Shown here piece by piece: positions 6,731 through 13,265 of a DNA stretch of 13,265 bases. The position numbers and the translations under genes were made by a program. The DNA comes from an uncultured Spirochaetaceae bacterium (GTDB lineage: Bacteria > Spirochaetota > Spirochaetia > Sphaerochaetales > Sphaerochaetaceae): the NCBI GenBank assembly GCA_946414625.1, contig CAMKPI010000034.1, forward strand, positions 1 to 13,265. The letters run 5' to 3'. The notes beneath the pieces are model-generated. The model worked only from the letters and a program-made list of their open reading frames with translations. It was not told the origin of the DNA and searched no databases. Every line of letters starts with the position of its first letter. Within the stretch, counting starts at the first letter, position 1.

Positions 6731-6763
6731 AAAAAACCTCAAATACTACTCAACGATTTGAGG
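6731..6763 (-). terminator. Minus-facing hairpin with T6
   Basis: CCTCAAAT (6737-6744) and ATTTGAGG (6756-6763) make a perfect eight-pair stem with an 11-nt loop. On the minus strand it is followed by six T. No minus-strand gene lies to its right, so what it would terminate is unclear. Confidence 0.55.
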
Positions 6764-6811
6764 GATATTTCAATTCCTTTGGTAAAAAAATAAAAAATCC
6801 AAAATTATTTG

Positions 6812-6840
6812 TTTACAAGCACAATTGTTGGTGCAATAAT
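6812..6840 (+). promoter_or_regulatory. Promoter of the PLP-enzyme gene with palindrome in the spacer
   Basis: TTTACA (6812-6817), a 17-bp spacer and AATAAT (6835-6840) each match five of six consensus bases. The spacer contains GCAC (6819-6822) and GTGC (6831-6834) flanking a central ACAATTGT-type core, a possible operator. Transcription would start near 6847, giving a leader of about 105 nt. Confidence 0.65.
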
Positions 6841-6880
6841 TTGCATAAAAAGAATGATTAGGGGTGCTTTCACACGCAGT

Positions 6881-6936
6881 CGAGGCTCGGGACTCCTCGG
6901 TTTCCGCGAGGCTCTTTCTGAAAGTTGCCTTTTTTT
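6881..6936 (+). promoter_or_regulatory. Attenuator-like leader with mutually exclusive stems and T7
   Basis: CGAGG occurs at 6881-6885 and 6907-6911, on either side of CCTCG at 6895-6899, so CCTCG can pair with either. The second CGAGG overlaps the left arm of a terminator-like hairpin at 6910-6929 (GGC/GCC and CTTT/AAAG with a small internal loop), followed by seven T at 6930-6936. The gene starts 18 nt later behind GGAGG. Stems are short, so this is a candidate only. Confidence 0.45.
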
Positions 6937-6954
6937 GATTAAGCGGAGGTTTTT

Positions 6955-8568
6955 ATGCTTATCAATCTGAAAGTGAACAAGGAAGTTCGCGCGAGGAACA
7001 TCGAGAGATGCCGCGAGAAAGGCATTCTGCTCCCCACTTTCAAGCAGATGGTGGATCCGTCAAAGGTGCCTGCGGACATCAAGGAGAAACTGAAGAAAAC
7101 GGAGCTTTGGGGAGAGGATTCGGTGAACCTGTTCAGGATCACCTGGCACAACGAGCAGAAGGAGAAGGGTGGTCTCTTCGGGGGTGTGAACTACATCGAA
7201 CTGCCTAAAGCGCTCACCGGAACCCGGGCCAGGATCTTCTGTCTTGTAGGTAAGTACTTCCCCACCGGCGCGCACAAGGTCGGCGCCACTTATTCCTGCC
7301 TTGCACCGGCTCTCGTCACCGGAAACTTCGACGCCCAGAACCAGCAGGCTGTCTGGCCCAGCACAGGCAACTACTGCCGCGGCGGCGCGTTCAACAGTGC
7401 TCTTCTCGGATGCAAGAGCATAGCAATCCTCCCTGAAGACATGTCAAAGGAGCGTTTCGACTGGCTGAAGGATCTTCAGGACAGACATGAGGGAGAGATC
7501 ATCGCCACTCCGGGCTGCGAATCCAACGTGAAGGAGATTTTCGACAAGTGCCACGAGCTGAATGCTGAGCACGGCAAGAACATCGAGATTTTCAACCAGT
7601 TCGAACAGTTCGAGAACTATCTTTGGCACTATACCGTCACAGGAGCCGCGATCGAGGAGATCATCAAAAAAGAGAAGATAAAGAGCGAGAATGTGCGCGC
7701 GTATGCTTCCTCCACAGGTTCCGGCGGAACGCTCGCAGCGGGCGACAAGTTGAAAAAGGACTTCCCTGCTCTGAAAATCGCTGCCGGAGAGGCTCTTCAG
7801 TGCCCCACTCTTCTACGCAACGGCTTCGGTGGTCACAGAATCGAAGGCATCGGCGACAAGCATGTGCCATGGATCCACAATGTGAAGAACACTGACATGA
7901 TCTGCGCCATCGATGATCAGGACTGCATCGATATTTACCGCCTTTTCAACGAGAAGGCAGGCAAGGAGTATCTTGAAAAGGTTGTAGGTCTCTCGAAGGC
8001 TGAAGTTGAGAATATCTCCAAGTTCATGGGCATCTCGGGCATTGGCAACACCCTTTCCGCAATAAAGATGGCGAAGTTCTACGAGATGGACGAGGACGAC
8101 TGCGTGTTCACGATCTGCACGGACAGCTCGGTGATGTACACTTCCCGCCTTGCCGAACAGAACAAAATCCAGGGTCCCTTCACCGCGGATACAGCAGCCA
8201 GGGTTTACGCGGCATGTCTCCAGCATCAGACAATCGAGAACGCTCTCGAGCTGGGTTACTACGACAGACTCCGCATTCACAACCTGAAGTACTACACCTG
8301 GGTTGAGCAGCAGGGCAAGACCTACGAGGAGATCAACCGTCAGTGGTACGACAAGGATTACTGGACAAGCATTCCTCCTTTGGCGGATAAGATTGACAAG
8401 CTGATCGAGGAGTTCAACGCCGAGGTTCTCGCTGGAGAAAAAGCTGCTTCAAAACCTGCGGCCAAGAAGGCGGCTGCAAAAACCGCATCTAAGGCTGCTA
8501 CTGGCAAGGCTGCTGCAGGAAAGAGTGCTGCGAAAAAAGCTCCGGCAAAAAAATCCACAGCCAAATAA
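6955..8568 (+). CDS. Fold-type II PLP-dependent enzyme with histone H1-like C-terminal tail
   Basis: A 537-residue cytoplasmic enzyme of the tryptophan synthase beta/cysteine synthase superfamily. Residues 1-490 hold the catalytic part: GAHKVGA with the probable Schiff-base Lys108, STGN at 136-139, and the phosphate-binding GSGGT loop at 255-259. The exact reaction cannot be told from sequence; a beta-elimination or replacement on an amino acid is expected. Residues about 494-537 form a low-complexity Lys/Ala-rich tail (AAKKAAAK, KSAAKKAPAKK) like bacterial histone H1-like proteins and unlike the rest of the enzyme. The tail could bind nucleic acid or polyanions (inference). The start has GGAGG five bases upstream. 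It is a single-gene unit between its own promoter and a strong terminator, with thrC as its neighbour. Confidence 0.87.
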   Translation: MLINLKVNKEVRARNIERCREKGILLPTFKQMVDPSKVPADIKEKLKKTELWGEDSVNLFRITWHNEQKEKGGLFGGVNYIELPKALTGTRARIFCLVGKYFPTGAHKVGATYSCLAPALVTGNFDAQNQQAVWPSTGNYCRGGAFNSALLGCKSIAILPEDMSKERFDWLKDLQDRHEGEIIATPGCESNVKEIFDKCHELNAEHGKNIEIFNQFEQFENYLWHYTVTGAAIEEIIKKEKIKSENVRAYASSTGSGGTLAAGDKLKKDFPALKIAAGEALQCPTLLRNGFGGHRIEGIGDKHVPWIHNVKNTDMICAIDDQDCIDIYRLFNEKAGKEYLEKVVGLSKAEVENISKFMGISGIGNTLSAIKMAKFYEMDEDDCVFTICTDSSVMYTSRLAEQNKIQGPFTADTAARVYAACLQHQTIENALELGYYDRLRIHNLKYYTWVEQQGKTYEEINRQWYDKDYWTSIPPLADKIDKLIEEFNAEVLAGEKAASKPAAKKAAAKTASKAATGKAAAGKSAAKKAPAKKSTAK

Positions 8569-8598
8569 TGACCTGATTTAAGATCTGATTTACCGGCA

Positions 8599-8634
8599 AC
8601 GGGCGGGTGGGCTTTTGCCCGCCCGCCCGTTTTT
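8599..8634 (+). terminator. Strong intrinsic terminator after the PLP-enzyme gene
   Basis: ACGGGCGGGTGGGC (8599-8612) pairs with GCCCGCCCGCCCGT (8617-8630) across a TTTT loop, 14 pairs with one T-G wobble, followed by a T run to 8634. Confidence 0.95.
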
Positions 8635-8722
8635 GAAACAGCATCCGGAACGCTAGAAAAGGTGCTTTCTTTACCGAGTATCTATGCCAGACTTCCCTGC
8701 CTGACATCTTTACCGGTTTGCT

Positions 8723-8742
8723 CTTAAGAGATCTTAAGAGAT
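8723..8742. repeat. Two adjacent copies of CTTAAGAGAT upstream of thrC
   Basis: CTTAAGAGAT is repeated without a gap at 8723-8732 and 8733-8742, one helical turn apart, about 45-60 bp before the thrC start. The first copy lies in the palindrome CTCTTAAGAG. It could be a regulator site; no clear promoter hexamers were identified around it. Confidence 0.6.
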
Positions 8743-8785
8743 TTTCGAATTCAGAGAATCCGGATTAGCAACACAAGGAGAAAAT

Positions 8786-10003
8786 ATGAAATTCAGATAC
8801 CAGTGCGTGACATGCGGTCACGAGTTTGAAACAGACGATATTGTTTACACCTGTCCGAAATGCGGCGGGACAGAGGATGCAGGGACTTTCCCGAAAGGAT
8901 ATCTCCGCGTTCTTCTCGATGAGGAATATCTCCGGTCGCTTTCAAAGAAGCCCCATGTCAGCATGTACGACTTCCTGCCGTATGATATCCCGAGTCCGGA
9001 AGTCTACCCTGTTGGGAACACTCCAATCGTCCGCCCTCGTCGACTCACGGAAAAAATCGGACTCTCGGGCGTGTTCTGCAAGATGGACACATTTCTGCCC
9101 TCCGGCAGCTTCAAAGACAGGGCGTCTCAGCTGATTGTGGGACAGGCTCTTGCCCACGGGATAAAAAAAATCGCCCTCGCCTCCACCGGAAACGCCGGGG
9201 CGGCCATGAGCTGCGCCGGAGCAGCATACGGGCTTGACATCATCCTGTTCGTGCCCGAGACGGCGCCGATCAACAAACTTATGCAGTCGGTTCTGTACGG
9301 AGCCACCGTTGTACCAGTGAAAGGCACATACGACGACGCGTTCCTCCTTTCTATCGAATATACAAAGCATTTTGGAGGAATCAACCGCAACACTGCATAC
9401 AACCCGATGACAATAGAAGGAAAGAAGAGCGTGTCGATTGAACTCTTCGAGCAGCTGGGTCGGCGTGTGCCGGACGTGGTATATGTTCCCACAGGCGACG
9501 GGTGCATCATAAGCGGCGTTTACAAGGGATTTTTTGATCTTTGGAAGGCAGAACTGATAGAAAGGGTTCCGACGATTGTTTGCTGCCAGAGCGAGAAATC
9601 CAATGCAATCTCCACAGCATTCAGGACCGGTGTCTACTCTAACATTGAGGCGTCCACCAGGGCGGACAGCATCTCTGTGGACTGTCCGGCTAGCGGAAGA
9701 ATGGCTGTCTCATTCATGAAGGAATTCGGCGGCTATGCGGTGGAGGTTTCCGAAAAAGAGATACTCGACGCCCAGATGAGCCTTGTGAGAGCGGGAGTCT
9801 TTGCAGAGCCTGCTTCAAGCGCGGCATGGGCGGCTCTTGAGAAGGATAGGGATAACCTTGTATCTAAGTTCGGCAGAGATGCGAATGTCTGTGTGCTTCT
9901 CACCGGAACGGGCTTCAAGGACATGGCAGTGTTCGACGGACGTGTATCACTTCCTGAATCCATTGAAAACAGCAAGGAAGCGGTGATAAAGCGCTTCAGC
10001 TAG
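8786..10003 (+). CDS. thrC: Threonine synthase with N-terminal zinc ribbon
   Basis: ThrC converts O-phosphohomoserine to threonine and phosphate with PLP, the last step of threonine synthesis. The 405-residue protein opens with a zinc ribbon formed by Cys7, Cys10, Cys23 and Cys26 (CVTCGHEF, then YTCPKCGG), as in many short-form threonine synthases. The PLP lysine is Lys110 in PSGSFKDRAS; ASTGNAGAA (132-140) is the substrate/PLP loop, and VPTGDGCIISG and LLTGTGFKD are the later family motifs. AAGGAG lies five bases before the ATG. It shares the homoserine branch with metA and metY elsewhere in the window. Other members of this fold cannot be excluded, but the motifs fit threonine synthase well. 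Its transcript ends at the bidirectional terminator at 10141-10170. Confidence 0.92.
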   Translation: MKFRYQCVTCGHEFETDDIVYTCPKCGGTEDAGTFPKGYLRVLLDEEYLRSLSKKPHVSMYDFLPYDIPSPEVYPVGNTPIVRPRRLTEKIGLSGVFCKMDTFLPSGSFKDRASQLIVGQALAHGIKKIALASTGNAGAAMSCAGAAYGLDIILFVPETAPINKLMQSVLYGATVVPVKGTYDDAFLLSIEYTKHFGGINRNTAYNPMTIEGKKSVSIELFEQLGRRVPDVVYVPTGDGCIISGVYKGFFDLWKAELIERVPTIVCCQSEKSNAISTAFRTGVYSNIEASTRADSISVDCPASGRMAVSFMKEFGGYAVEVSEKEILDAQMSLVRAGVFAEPASSAAWAALEKDRDNLVSKFGRDANVCVLLTGTGFKDMAVFDGRVSLPESIENSKEAVIKRFS

Positions 10004-10140
10004 GCCATTTTTAGTGCATAAACCGGTGTTTCGCCGGACCCTCCAGAGATGTGTCTGCATCATGACTTTGCATGAAATGTTCAGCGCGAAAACGATGATT
10101 CAAGGATGCTCTCTTCACACACCAATGATTTATAAATAAA

Positions 10141-10170
10141 AGGCTCGCCCTTTCGGGCGAGCCTGATTTT
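10141..10170. terminator. Bidirectional terminator between thrC and the lipoprotein gene
   Basis: AGGCTCGCCC (10141-10150) and GGGCGAGCCT (10155-10164) form a perfect 10-pair stem with loop TTTC. GATTTTT follows on the plus strand and TTTTATTTAT on the minus strand, so it serves both convergent genes. The flanking stretches 10004-10140 and 10171-10285 contain no supported gene; small hairpins at 10202-10213, 10215-10229 and 10243-10260 lie in the lipoprotein 3' region. Confidence 0.93.
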
Positions 10171-10285
10171 TCATAGAAACCTACCTATCCGGTTTATATG
10201 GGGCTTTAGAGCCTGCATCAACTTGATGCGCAAAAGCACTGCAGAGTTTTAGCAGACTCTAACACCCTTTGAAACACAGATCAGG

Positions 10286-12856
10286 TCAGTTCTTGCGGGT
10301 GTAGGAAACAACACCGCTGCTGATGCATCCTTCCTTCTCAGCGAAGGCCTGGATCTCAACTCCGCGAGCAACCTCGAACTCACCGCTGTAAACGGTGCTG
10401 GCTGTCGTCGGTGTCGAACCATCAGTCGTGTAGTAGATAACAGCACCCGGAGTATCACACTCGATCTCGATGCGGAAGATGTTCGGCTTCTCCTCGATAG
10501 GCACGGAGCTGAACGCAACATCCTTCACCAAGATATCGTAGCGTGCGCGAGCAACGCTGCTTGTCTCGTAACCATCCTTCACGCAGACCGCGCGGAGCGT
10601 TGTGCCCCTATCGAAGGTGAGCGTGGAACCCAAGTTGTACTTCTGACCCTTCGTGGCAATCTCTGCATCAGAGACAGTGTTGTCTGTGGTGTAGTAGATG
10701 TCAGCGTTGAGAGTCTCGGCCATGCCGGTGCGCTCCATCGTGGTGGAAACACTGTTCTTGTACTGACCGCTCGGCGTGATGATCACAGGAGGATCAAGGG
10801 CACGGATAGCCTCATACTCGAACACAGCCTCGTCGGAATCAATCCAACCAGCCTTGGTGGCGTATGCCTTCACCTCGTGCTTACCCGCGAGCAAGGGGAA
10901 CGGACCAGTGTAGTCCTGCATCCTGCCGCCGTCAACACTGTAATGGATCGCGGCACCGTCGGTGGCGTCGGAGAGCGTCATCCTCTTGTTGGAGGAATAG
11001 ATCGTGCCGGCGTCGATGTCTCCGGTCGGAGTAGCAACCTGGAACTGATACTTCAGCCACTCGGAAGGATCGCTCTCGATGCTGCCAGGAACAACTGCGA
11101 TTGCCTTGATGTCGGTTTCCTTGTCAAGGTAGATCGGAGCAGTGTACTTGGTGGAGTGCGTCGAAGGAGCGGCTCCGTTCAAGGTGTAGTAGATATCAGC
11201 GTCAGGCGCGCCGATTGCGGTCAGGGTGACGTTGATCGGTGCCGGGAAGGCTCCGTCCTTCATCGAACCCGTGCCGGGCTTCGGATCGGCGTCGATTGCA
11301 ACCTGGCTCTTCACGTTGTACGTCCAGGCGGCGATGTCGCTCGGGAGGTAACCGTTGTCAGCCGCGATGGCGCGGATCGTCATGTTGCGGTTCACGCTGA
11401 TCGGAGCGTTGTACTTCTGGCTGTTCGTGGTGGGCTCGCTGCCATCCGTTGTATAGTAGATGTTGCAGCCAGGAGTCTGGTTGCTGAGCACCGCGCTGAA
11501 CGGGCTGTCATACGTGCCGGAAGCATGATCGGAGACAGGCGGCAGAGCCTTGACCTGATACTCGTATGTTCCGACATCCGAATCGATGTACTTACCGTCG
11601 AGAGAAGCCGCCATCGCCTTGATCGTGGCACCCTTCTCCACATTCACGCCTTCGCCGGTATAGCGGATGCTGTTCCTACCGGGCTCGCTTCCGTCAACCG
11701 TGTAGAAGATTGTGCAGTCCGGGGTGACGGTGGACAGCTTGATGTTTGCCGGCTCCGGATAGAGGTATGTTCCAGGCGCCTTGTCGGGCGTGGGAACCTT
11801 GGCCTTCAGGATCTCGACGCGTCCGGACTTGGAAACGGGAGAGACAACCATGTCGTTCGCAACTGCGACGGCGCGGTACTCCTTGGTTTCCGTGATGTCG
11901 AAAGCACCCTTGAACCTCTCACCCTCGATGTGAAGGCGGCTGTCAGGAAGCTCGGACTCGTTCTTGTCGGTATAGATGACAGCAGAACCGTACACATCCG
12001 GTTCGAAGTCGATCTTCTTGCTGCCGTCGCCGTTGTTAGCGATCTTAAAGACAGGCGCGGGAATGATTCTCTCGTGAGAATTGAGGCTGTCCATGCCTCC
12101 CATCACCGCTGTGTTGCCAAGCTCTCTGGAATAGAGGTAGTTGTTGGAGCTGTCCACGAAATCGGCGACAACGTTATACGTGCCGCTCGCGATACCGTCG
12201 GCAGAGCCGGAGAACTTGTCCCAGCGCCTCCAGTTCTGAACCTTTGCAAGGTCGAACTCCTTCACAGGACCCTCGTCCTTGGCAGCCTCAGTGTCGCGCA
12301 CGGAGATGTGAACGTTCTTCACACGGTCAGCCTCGGGAACGTCGATACGAACCTCAAGACCGCCCTCTCCATTCTCCACGCGCTCAGCGTTAAGATAAAC
12401 ATGGCTGGCGTCGCCTGCGGAGACCTTGGCGGTCTTCTTCGCCGTCTCAGCCACCTTTACACCATCCGCATTGAAACCCTCGGCATAGACAGTCCAATCG
12501 CCCTCTTCGAGAACGAACGCACCGTTAAGACCGGAGAATGTAGCGGACTTGCTTGCTGAACCCTTGCTGGCGTAGACCTTGTACTCGGCAACCTCGGACT
12601 TCTCAGGAGCCACCAGATCCTTCAGCGATGCCGGGATCACCGACACGTTAAGGATAGGATCGGCCTTCTGGACGACCGTGGTGTTCTGCACTGCAGGCTG
12701 CGCGGACGCCGCCTGGGCACTCTGCGCGGGAGCTGCCACAGCGGAGGAGCCGCTCTGAGCCGGAGCCGCGCTGTTCGTCTTGTTTCCACCGCAGGAGACA
12801 AGGCAGAACGCCATCGCAACAATCAACAAGAAAGTAAATGCTTTGAATTTTTTCAT
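10286..12856 (-). CDS. Large lipoprotein with chitobiase/hexosaminidase C-terminal-like repeats
   Basis: An 856-residue exported lipoprotein. MKKFKAFTFLLIVAMAFCLV is a signal peptide, and the lipobox LVSC puts the lipidated cysteine at residue 22. An Ala/Ser/Gln-rich linker (about 27-58) follows. Residues 70-350 are beta-rich and unrecognised. From about 360 to the end there are some six repeats of about 75-85 residues resembling the CHB_HEX C-terminal domain, each carrying a core such as IYYTTDGSEPTT or IFYTVDGSEPG followed by TIRAIAA-like and SD-rich ends; cores are near 382, 465, 554, 636, 719 and 806. Such domains are usually appendages of surface or secreted proteins. No catalytic domain is visible, so an adhesive, structural or carbohydrate-binding role is possible. 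The start has GGGAGG upstream. It lies just downstream of tRNA-Thr. Confidence 0.92.
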   Translation of the reverse strand: MKKFKAFTFLLIVAMAFCLVSCGGNKTNSAAPAQSGSSAVAAPAQSAQAASAQPAVQNTTVVQKADPILNVSVIPASLKDLVAPEKSEVAEYKVYASKGSASKSATFSGLNGAFVLEEGDWTVYAEGFNADGVKVAETAKKTAKVSAGDASHVYLNAERVENGEGGLEVRIDVPEADRVKNVHISVRDTEAAKDEGPVKEFDLAKVQNWRRWDKFSGSADGIASGTYNVVADFVDSSNNYLYSRELGNTAVMGGMDSLNSHERIIPAPVFKIANNGDGSKKIDFEPDVYGSAVIYTDKNESELPDSRLHIEGERFKGAFDITETKEYRAVAVANDMVVSPVSKSGRVEILKAKVPTPDKAPGTYLYPEPANIKLSTVTPDCTIFYTVDGSEPGRNSIRYTGEGVNVEKGATIKAMAASLDGKYIDSDVGTYEYQVKALPPVSDHASGTYDSPFSAVLSNQTPGCNIYYTTDGSEPTTNSQKYNAPISVNRNMTIRAIAADNGYLPSDIAAWTYNVKSQVAIDADPKPGTGSMKDGAFPAPINVTLTAIGAPDADIYYTLNGAAPSTHSTKYTAPIYLDKETDIKAIAVVPGSIESDPSEWLKYQFQVATPTGDIDAGTIYSSNKRMTLSDATDGAAIHYSVDGGRMQDYTGPFPLLAGKHEVKAYATKAGWIDSDEAVFEYEAIRALDPPVIITPSGQYKNSVSTTMERTGMAETLNADIYYTTDNTVSDAEIATKGQKYNLGSTLTFDRGTTLRAVCVKDGYETSSVARARYDILVKDVAFSSVPIEEKPNIFRIEIECDTPGAVIYYTTDGSTPTTASTVYSGEFEVARGVEIQAFAEKEGCISSGVVSYTRKN

Positions 12857-12885
12857 TACTTCCTCCCAAATAAGATGCTTAATCT

Positions 12886-12915
12886 TAAAAAAAGACCTAG
12901 CGTTTCCCTAGGTCT
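12886..12915 (-). terminator. Terminator-like hairpin after tRNA-Thr
   Basis: AGACCTAG/CTAGGTCT (12893-12900 with 12908-12915) forms an eight-pair stem with a seven-nt loop. On the minus strand it runs into seven T (12893-12887). It sits only about 30 nt before the lipoprotein start codon. Confidence 0.85.
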
Positions 12916-12919
12916 CTCA

Positions 12920-12993
12920 AGCCACCTGTCAGATTCGAACTGACGACCCCGAGATTACAAGTCACGTGCTCTGGCCAGCTGAGCTAAGGTGGC
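12920..12993 (-). tRNA. tRNA-Thr (anticodon TGT)
   Basis: Read on the minus strand, the acceptor arms GCCACCT and AGGTGGC pair perfectly. The D arm is GCTC/GAGC, the T arm GTCAG-TTCGAAT-CTGAC, and the anticodon loop CTTGTAA gives TGT, reading ACA threonine codons. The anticodon stem has one T-T mismatch (CGTGA/TCTCG). CCA is not encoded. The 5' leader has a hairpin GGACG/CGTCC (12998-13002 with 13007-13011) next to the mature end, and a competing CGAATC/GATTCG pairing. A weak upstream promoter (TTGTAA, 18 bp, TATTTC) with a GC-rich start region is possible. Confidence 0.95.
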
Positions 12994-13046
12994 GCTTGGA
13001 CGAATCCGTCCTTTTGATTCGCGCCCGAAATACTTCAAATCGCTTA

Positions 13047-13124
13047 TCATTTACAAATGTAACTTAAAACACAAAAAAACACAATAGGTATTTTGCTGAT
13101 TTTTACCGCTTCCATTCTTTTCAT
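13047..13124 (-). CDS. Possible 25-residue membrane peptide
   Basis: A small open frame on the minus strand starts at ATG 13122-13124 with GGAGG four bases upstream. It reads MKRMEAVKISK, then IPIVFFCVLSYICK: a basic N-terminus and a 12-13 residue hydrophobic stretch. That pattern suits a small membrane peptide, but the length is so short that chance is a real possibility. It lies just upstream of tRNA-Thr and would overlap the region where the tRNA promoter should be. Confidence 0.25.
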   Translation of the reverse strand: MKRMEAVKISKIPIVFFCVLSYICK

Positions 13125-13161
13125 CCGTCCTCCGCCCGGCTCATTTTTTTGTTGCGCTTTG

Positions 13162-13192
13162 TTGCATACGGTCTTAAAATCTGTTTTATATA
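13162..13192 (+). promoter_or_regulatory. Possible right-facing promoter near the window edge
   Basis: TTGCAT (13162-13167), a 19-bp spacer and TATATA (13187-13192) give a weak promoter reading out of the window. It lies about 40 bp before the T-box-like sequence. Spacing is long, so confidence is low. Confidence 0.3.
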
Positions 13193-13231
13193 GACATAAG
13201 AGACTTTTTCGGCAATTCACGCGAGTGCCAG

Positions 13232-13252
13232 AGGGTGGTGCCGCGCCGTCCC
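13232..13252 (+). promoter_or_regulatory. T-box-like sequence at the right edge
   Basis: AGGGTGGTGCCGCG (13232-13245) matches the T-box consensus AGGGTGGNACCGCG at all but one position, and CGTCCC (13247-13252) follows where the pairing strand of an antiterminator would be expected. No stem I or specifier loop was recognised to the left, and the gene it would control lies outside the window. Confidence 0.3.
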
Positions 13253-13265
13253 GAGGGAGCTCTTT

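Noticed and set aside
6854..6970. Leader peptide reading from ATG at 6854 into the PLP-enzyme start
   Set aside because: There is no Shine-Dalgarno site and no run of regulatory codons; it overlaps the start of the real gene in another frame.
10877..12559. 560-codon open frame on the plus strand
   Set aside because: It lies antisense to the well-supported lipoprotein gene. The opposite strand has a signal peptide, repeated domains and a good ribosome site, whereas this frame has no recognisable motif.
1..13265. Mobile element or phage content
   Set aside because: No transposase, integrase, terminal inverted repeats or phage proteins were seen; the tRNA has no adjacent integrase or repeated 3' end.

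Overview
The window looks like an ordinary stretch of a bacterial chromosome of roughly 50% G+C with a typical sigma70-style signal set: AT-rich promoters, strong Shine-Dalgarno sites and hairpin-plus-T-run terminators. A 22-residue lipoprotein signal ending LVSC, a free-standing DbpA-type RNA-binding protein and a PLP enzyme with a histone H1-like tail would fit a spirochaete such as Treponema. That is an impression from protein style, not a demonstrated assignment. There is no transposase, integrase, phage gene or CRISPR array.

Layout. (1) 1-2150, minus strand: metY (O-acetylhomoserine sulfhydrylase) followed 12 nt later by metA, which starts at TTG and runs off the left edge. Glu111 in MetA predicts acetyl-CoA use, so the pair would make homocysteine from homoserine. 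(2) 2151-2650: a gene-free stretch holding a tandem array of about 66-bp units that copies the 3' end of the next gene. (3) 2651-3784, minus: an unrecognised coiled-coil protein with a very good promoter at 3897-3924. (4) 4159-6519, plus: an apparent operon of a DbpA-domain RNA-binding protein, a metallo-beta-lactamase-fold hydrolase and a TrmJ-like SPOUT RNA methyltransferase; the last two overlap by ATGA. (5) 6520-6954: a regulatory intergenic region with terminators, a promoter carrying a palindrome in its spacer, and an attenuator-like leader. (6) 6955-8568, plus: a fold-type II PLP enzyme with a Lys/Ala-rich tail, ended by a very strong terminator. (7) 8786-10003, plus: thrC (threonine synthase with an N-terminal zinc ribbon), sharing a bidirectional terminator with (8) 10286-12856, minus: an 856-residue lipoprotein with about six chitobiase/hexosaminidase C-terminal-like repeats. 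(9) 12920-12993, minus: tRNA-Thr(TGT), with a terminator hairpin only about 30 nt before the lipoprotein start codon. (10) 12994-13265: a possible 25-residue membrane peptide gene (minus) and, at the right edge on the plus strand, a sequence matching 13 of 14 bases of the T-box consensus.

Functionally, metA, metY and thrC all belong to the homoserine branch (methionine and threonine), and the novel PLP enzyme lies next to thrC. The RNA-binding protein and methyltransferase suggest a small RNA/ribosome-related operon. No complete novel system is evident. The most unusual items are the 66-bp array fused to a gene end, the PLP enzyme with a histone-like tail behind an attenuator-like leader, the stand-alone DbpA domain protein, and the T-box-like motif at the edge.
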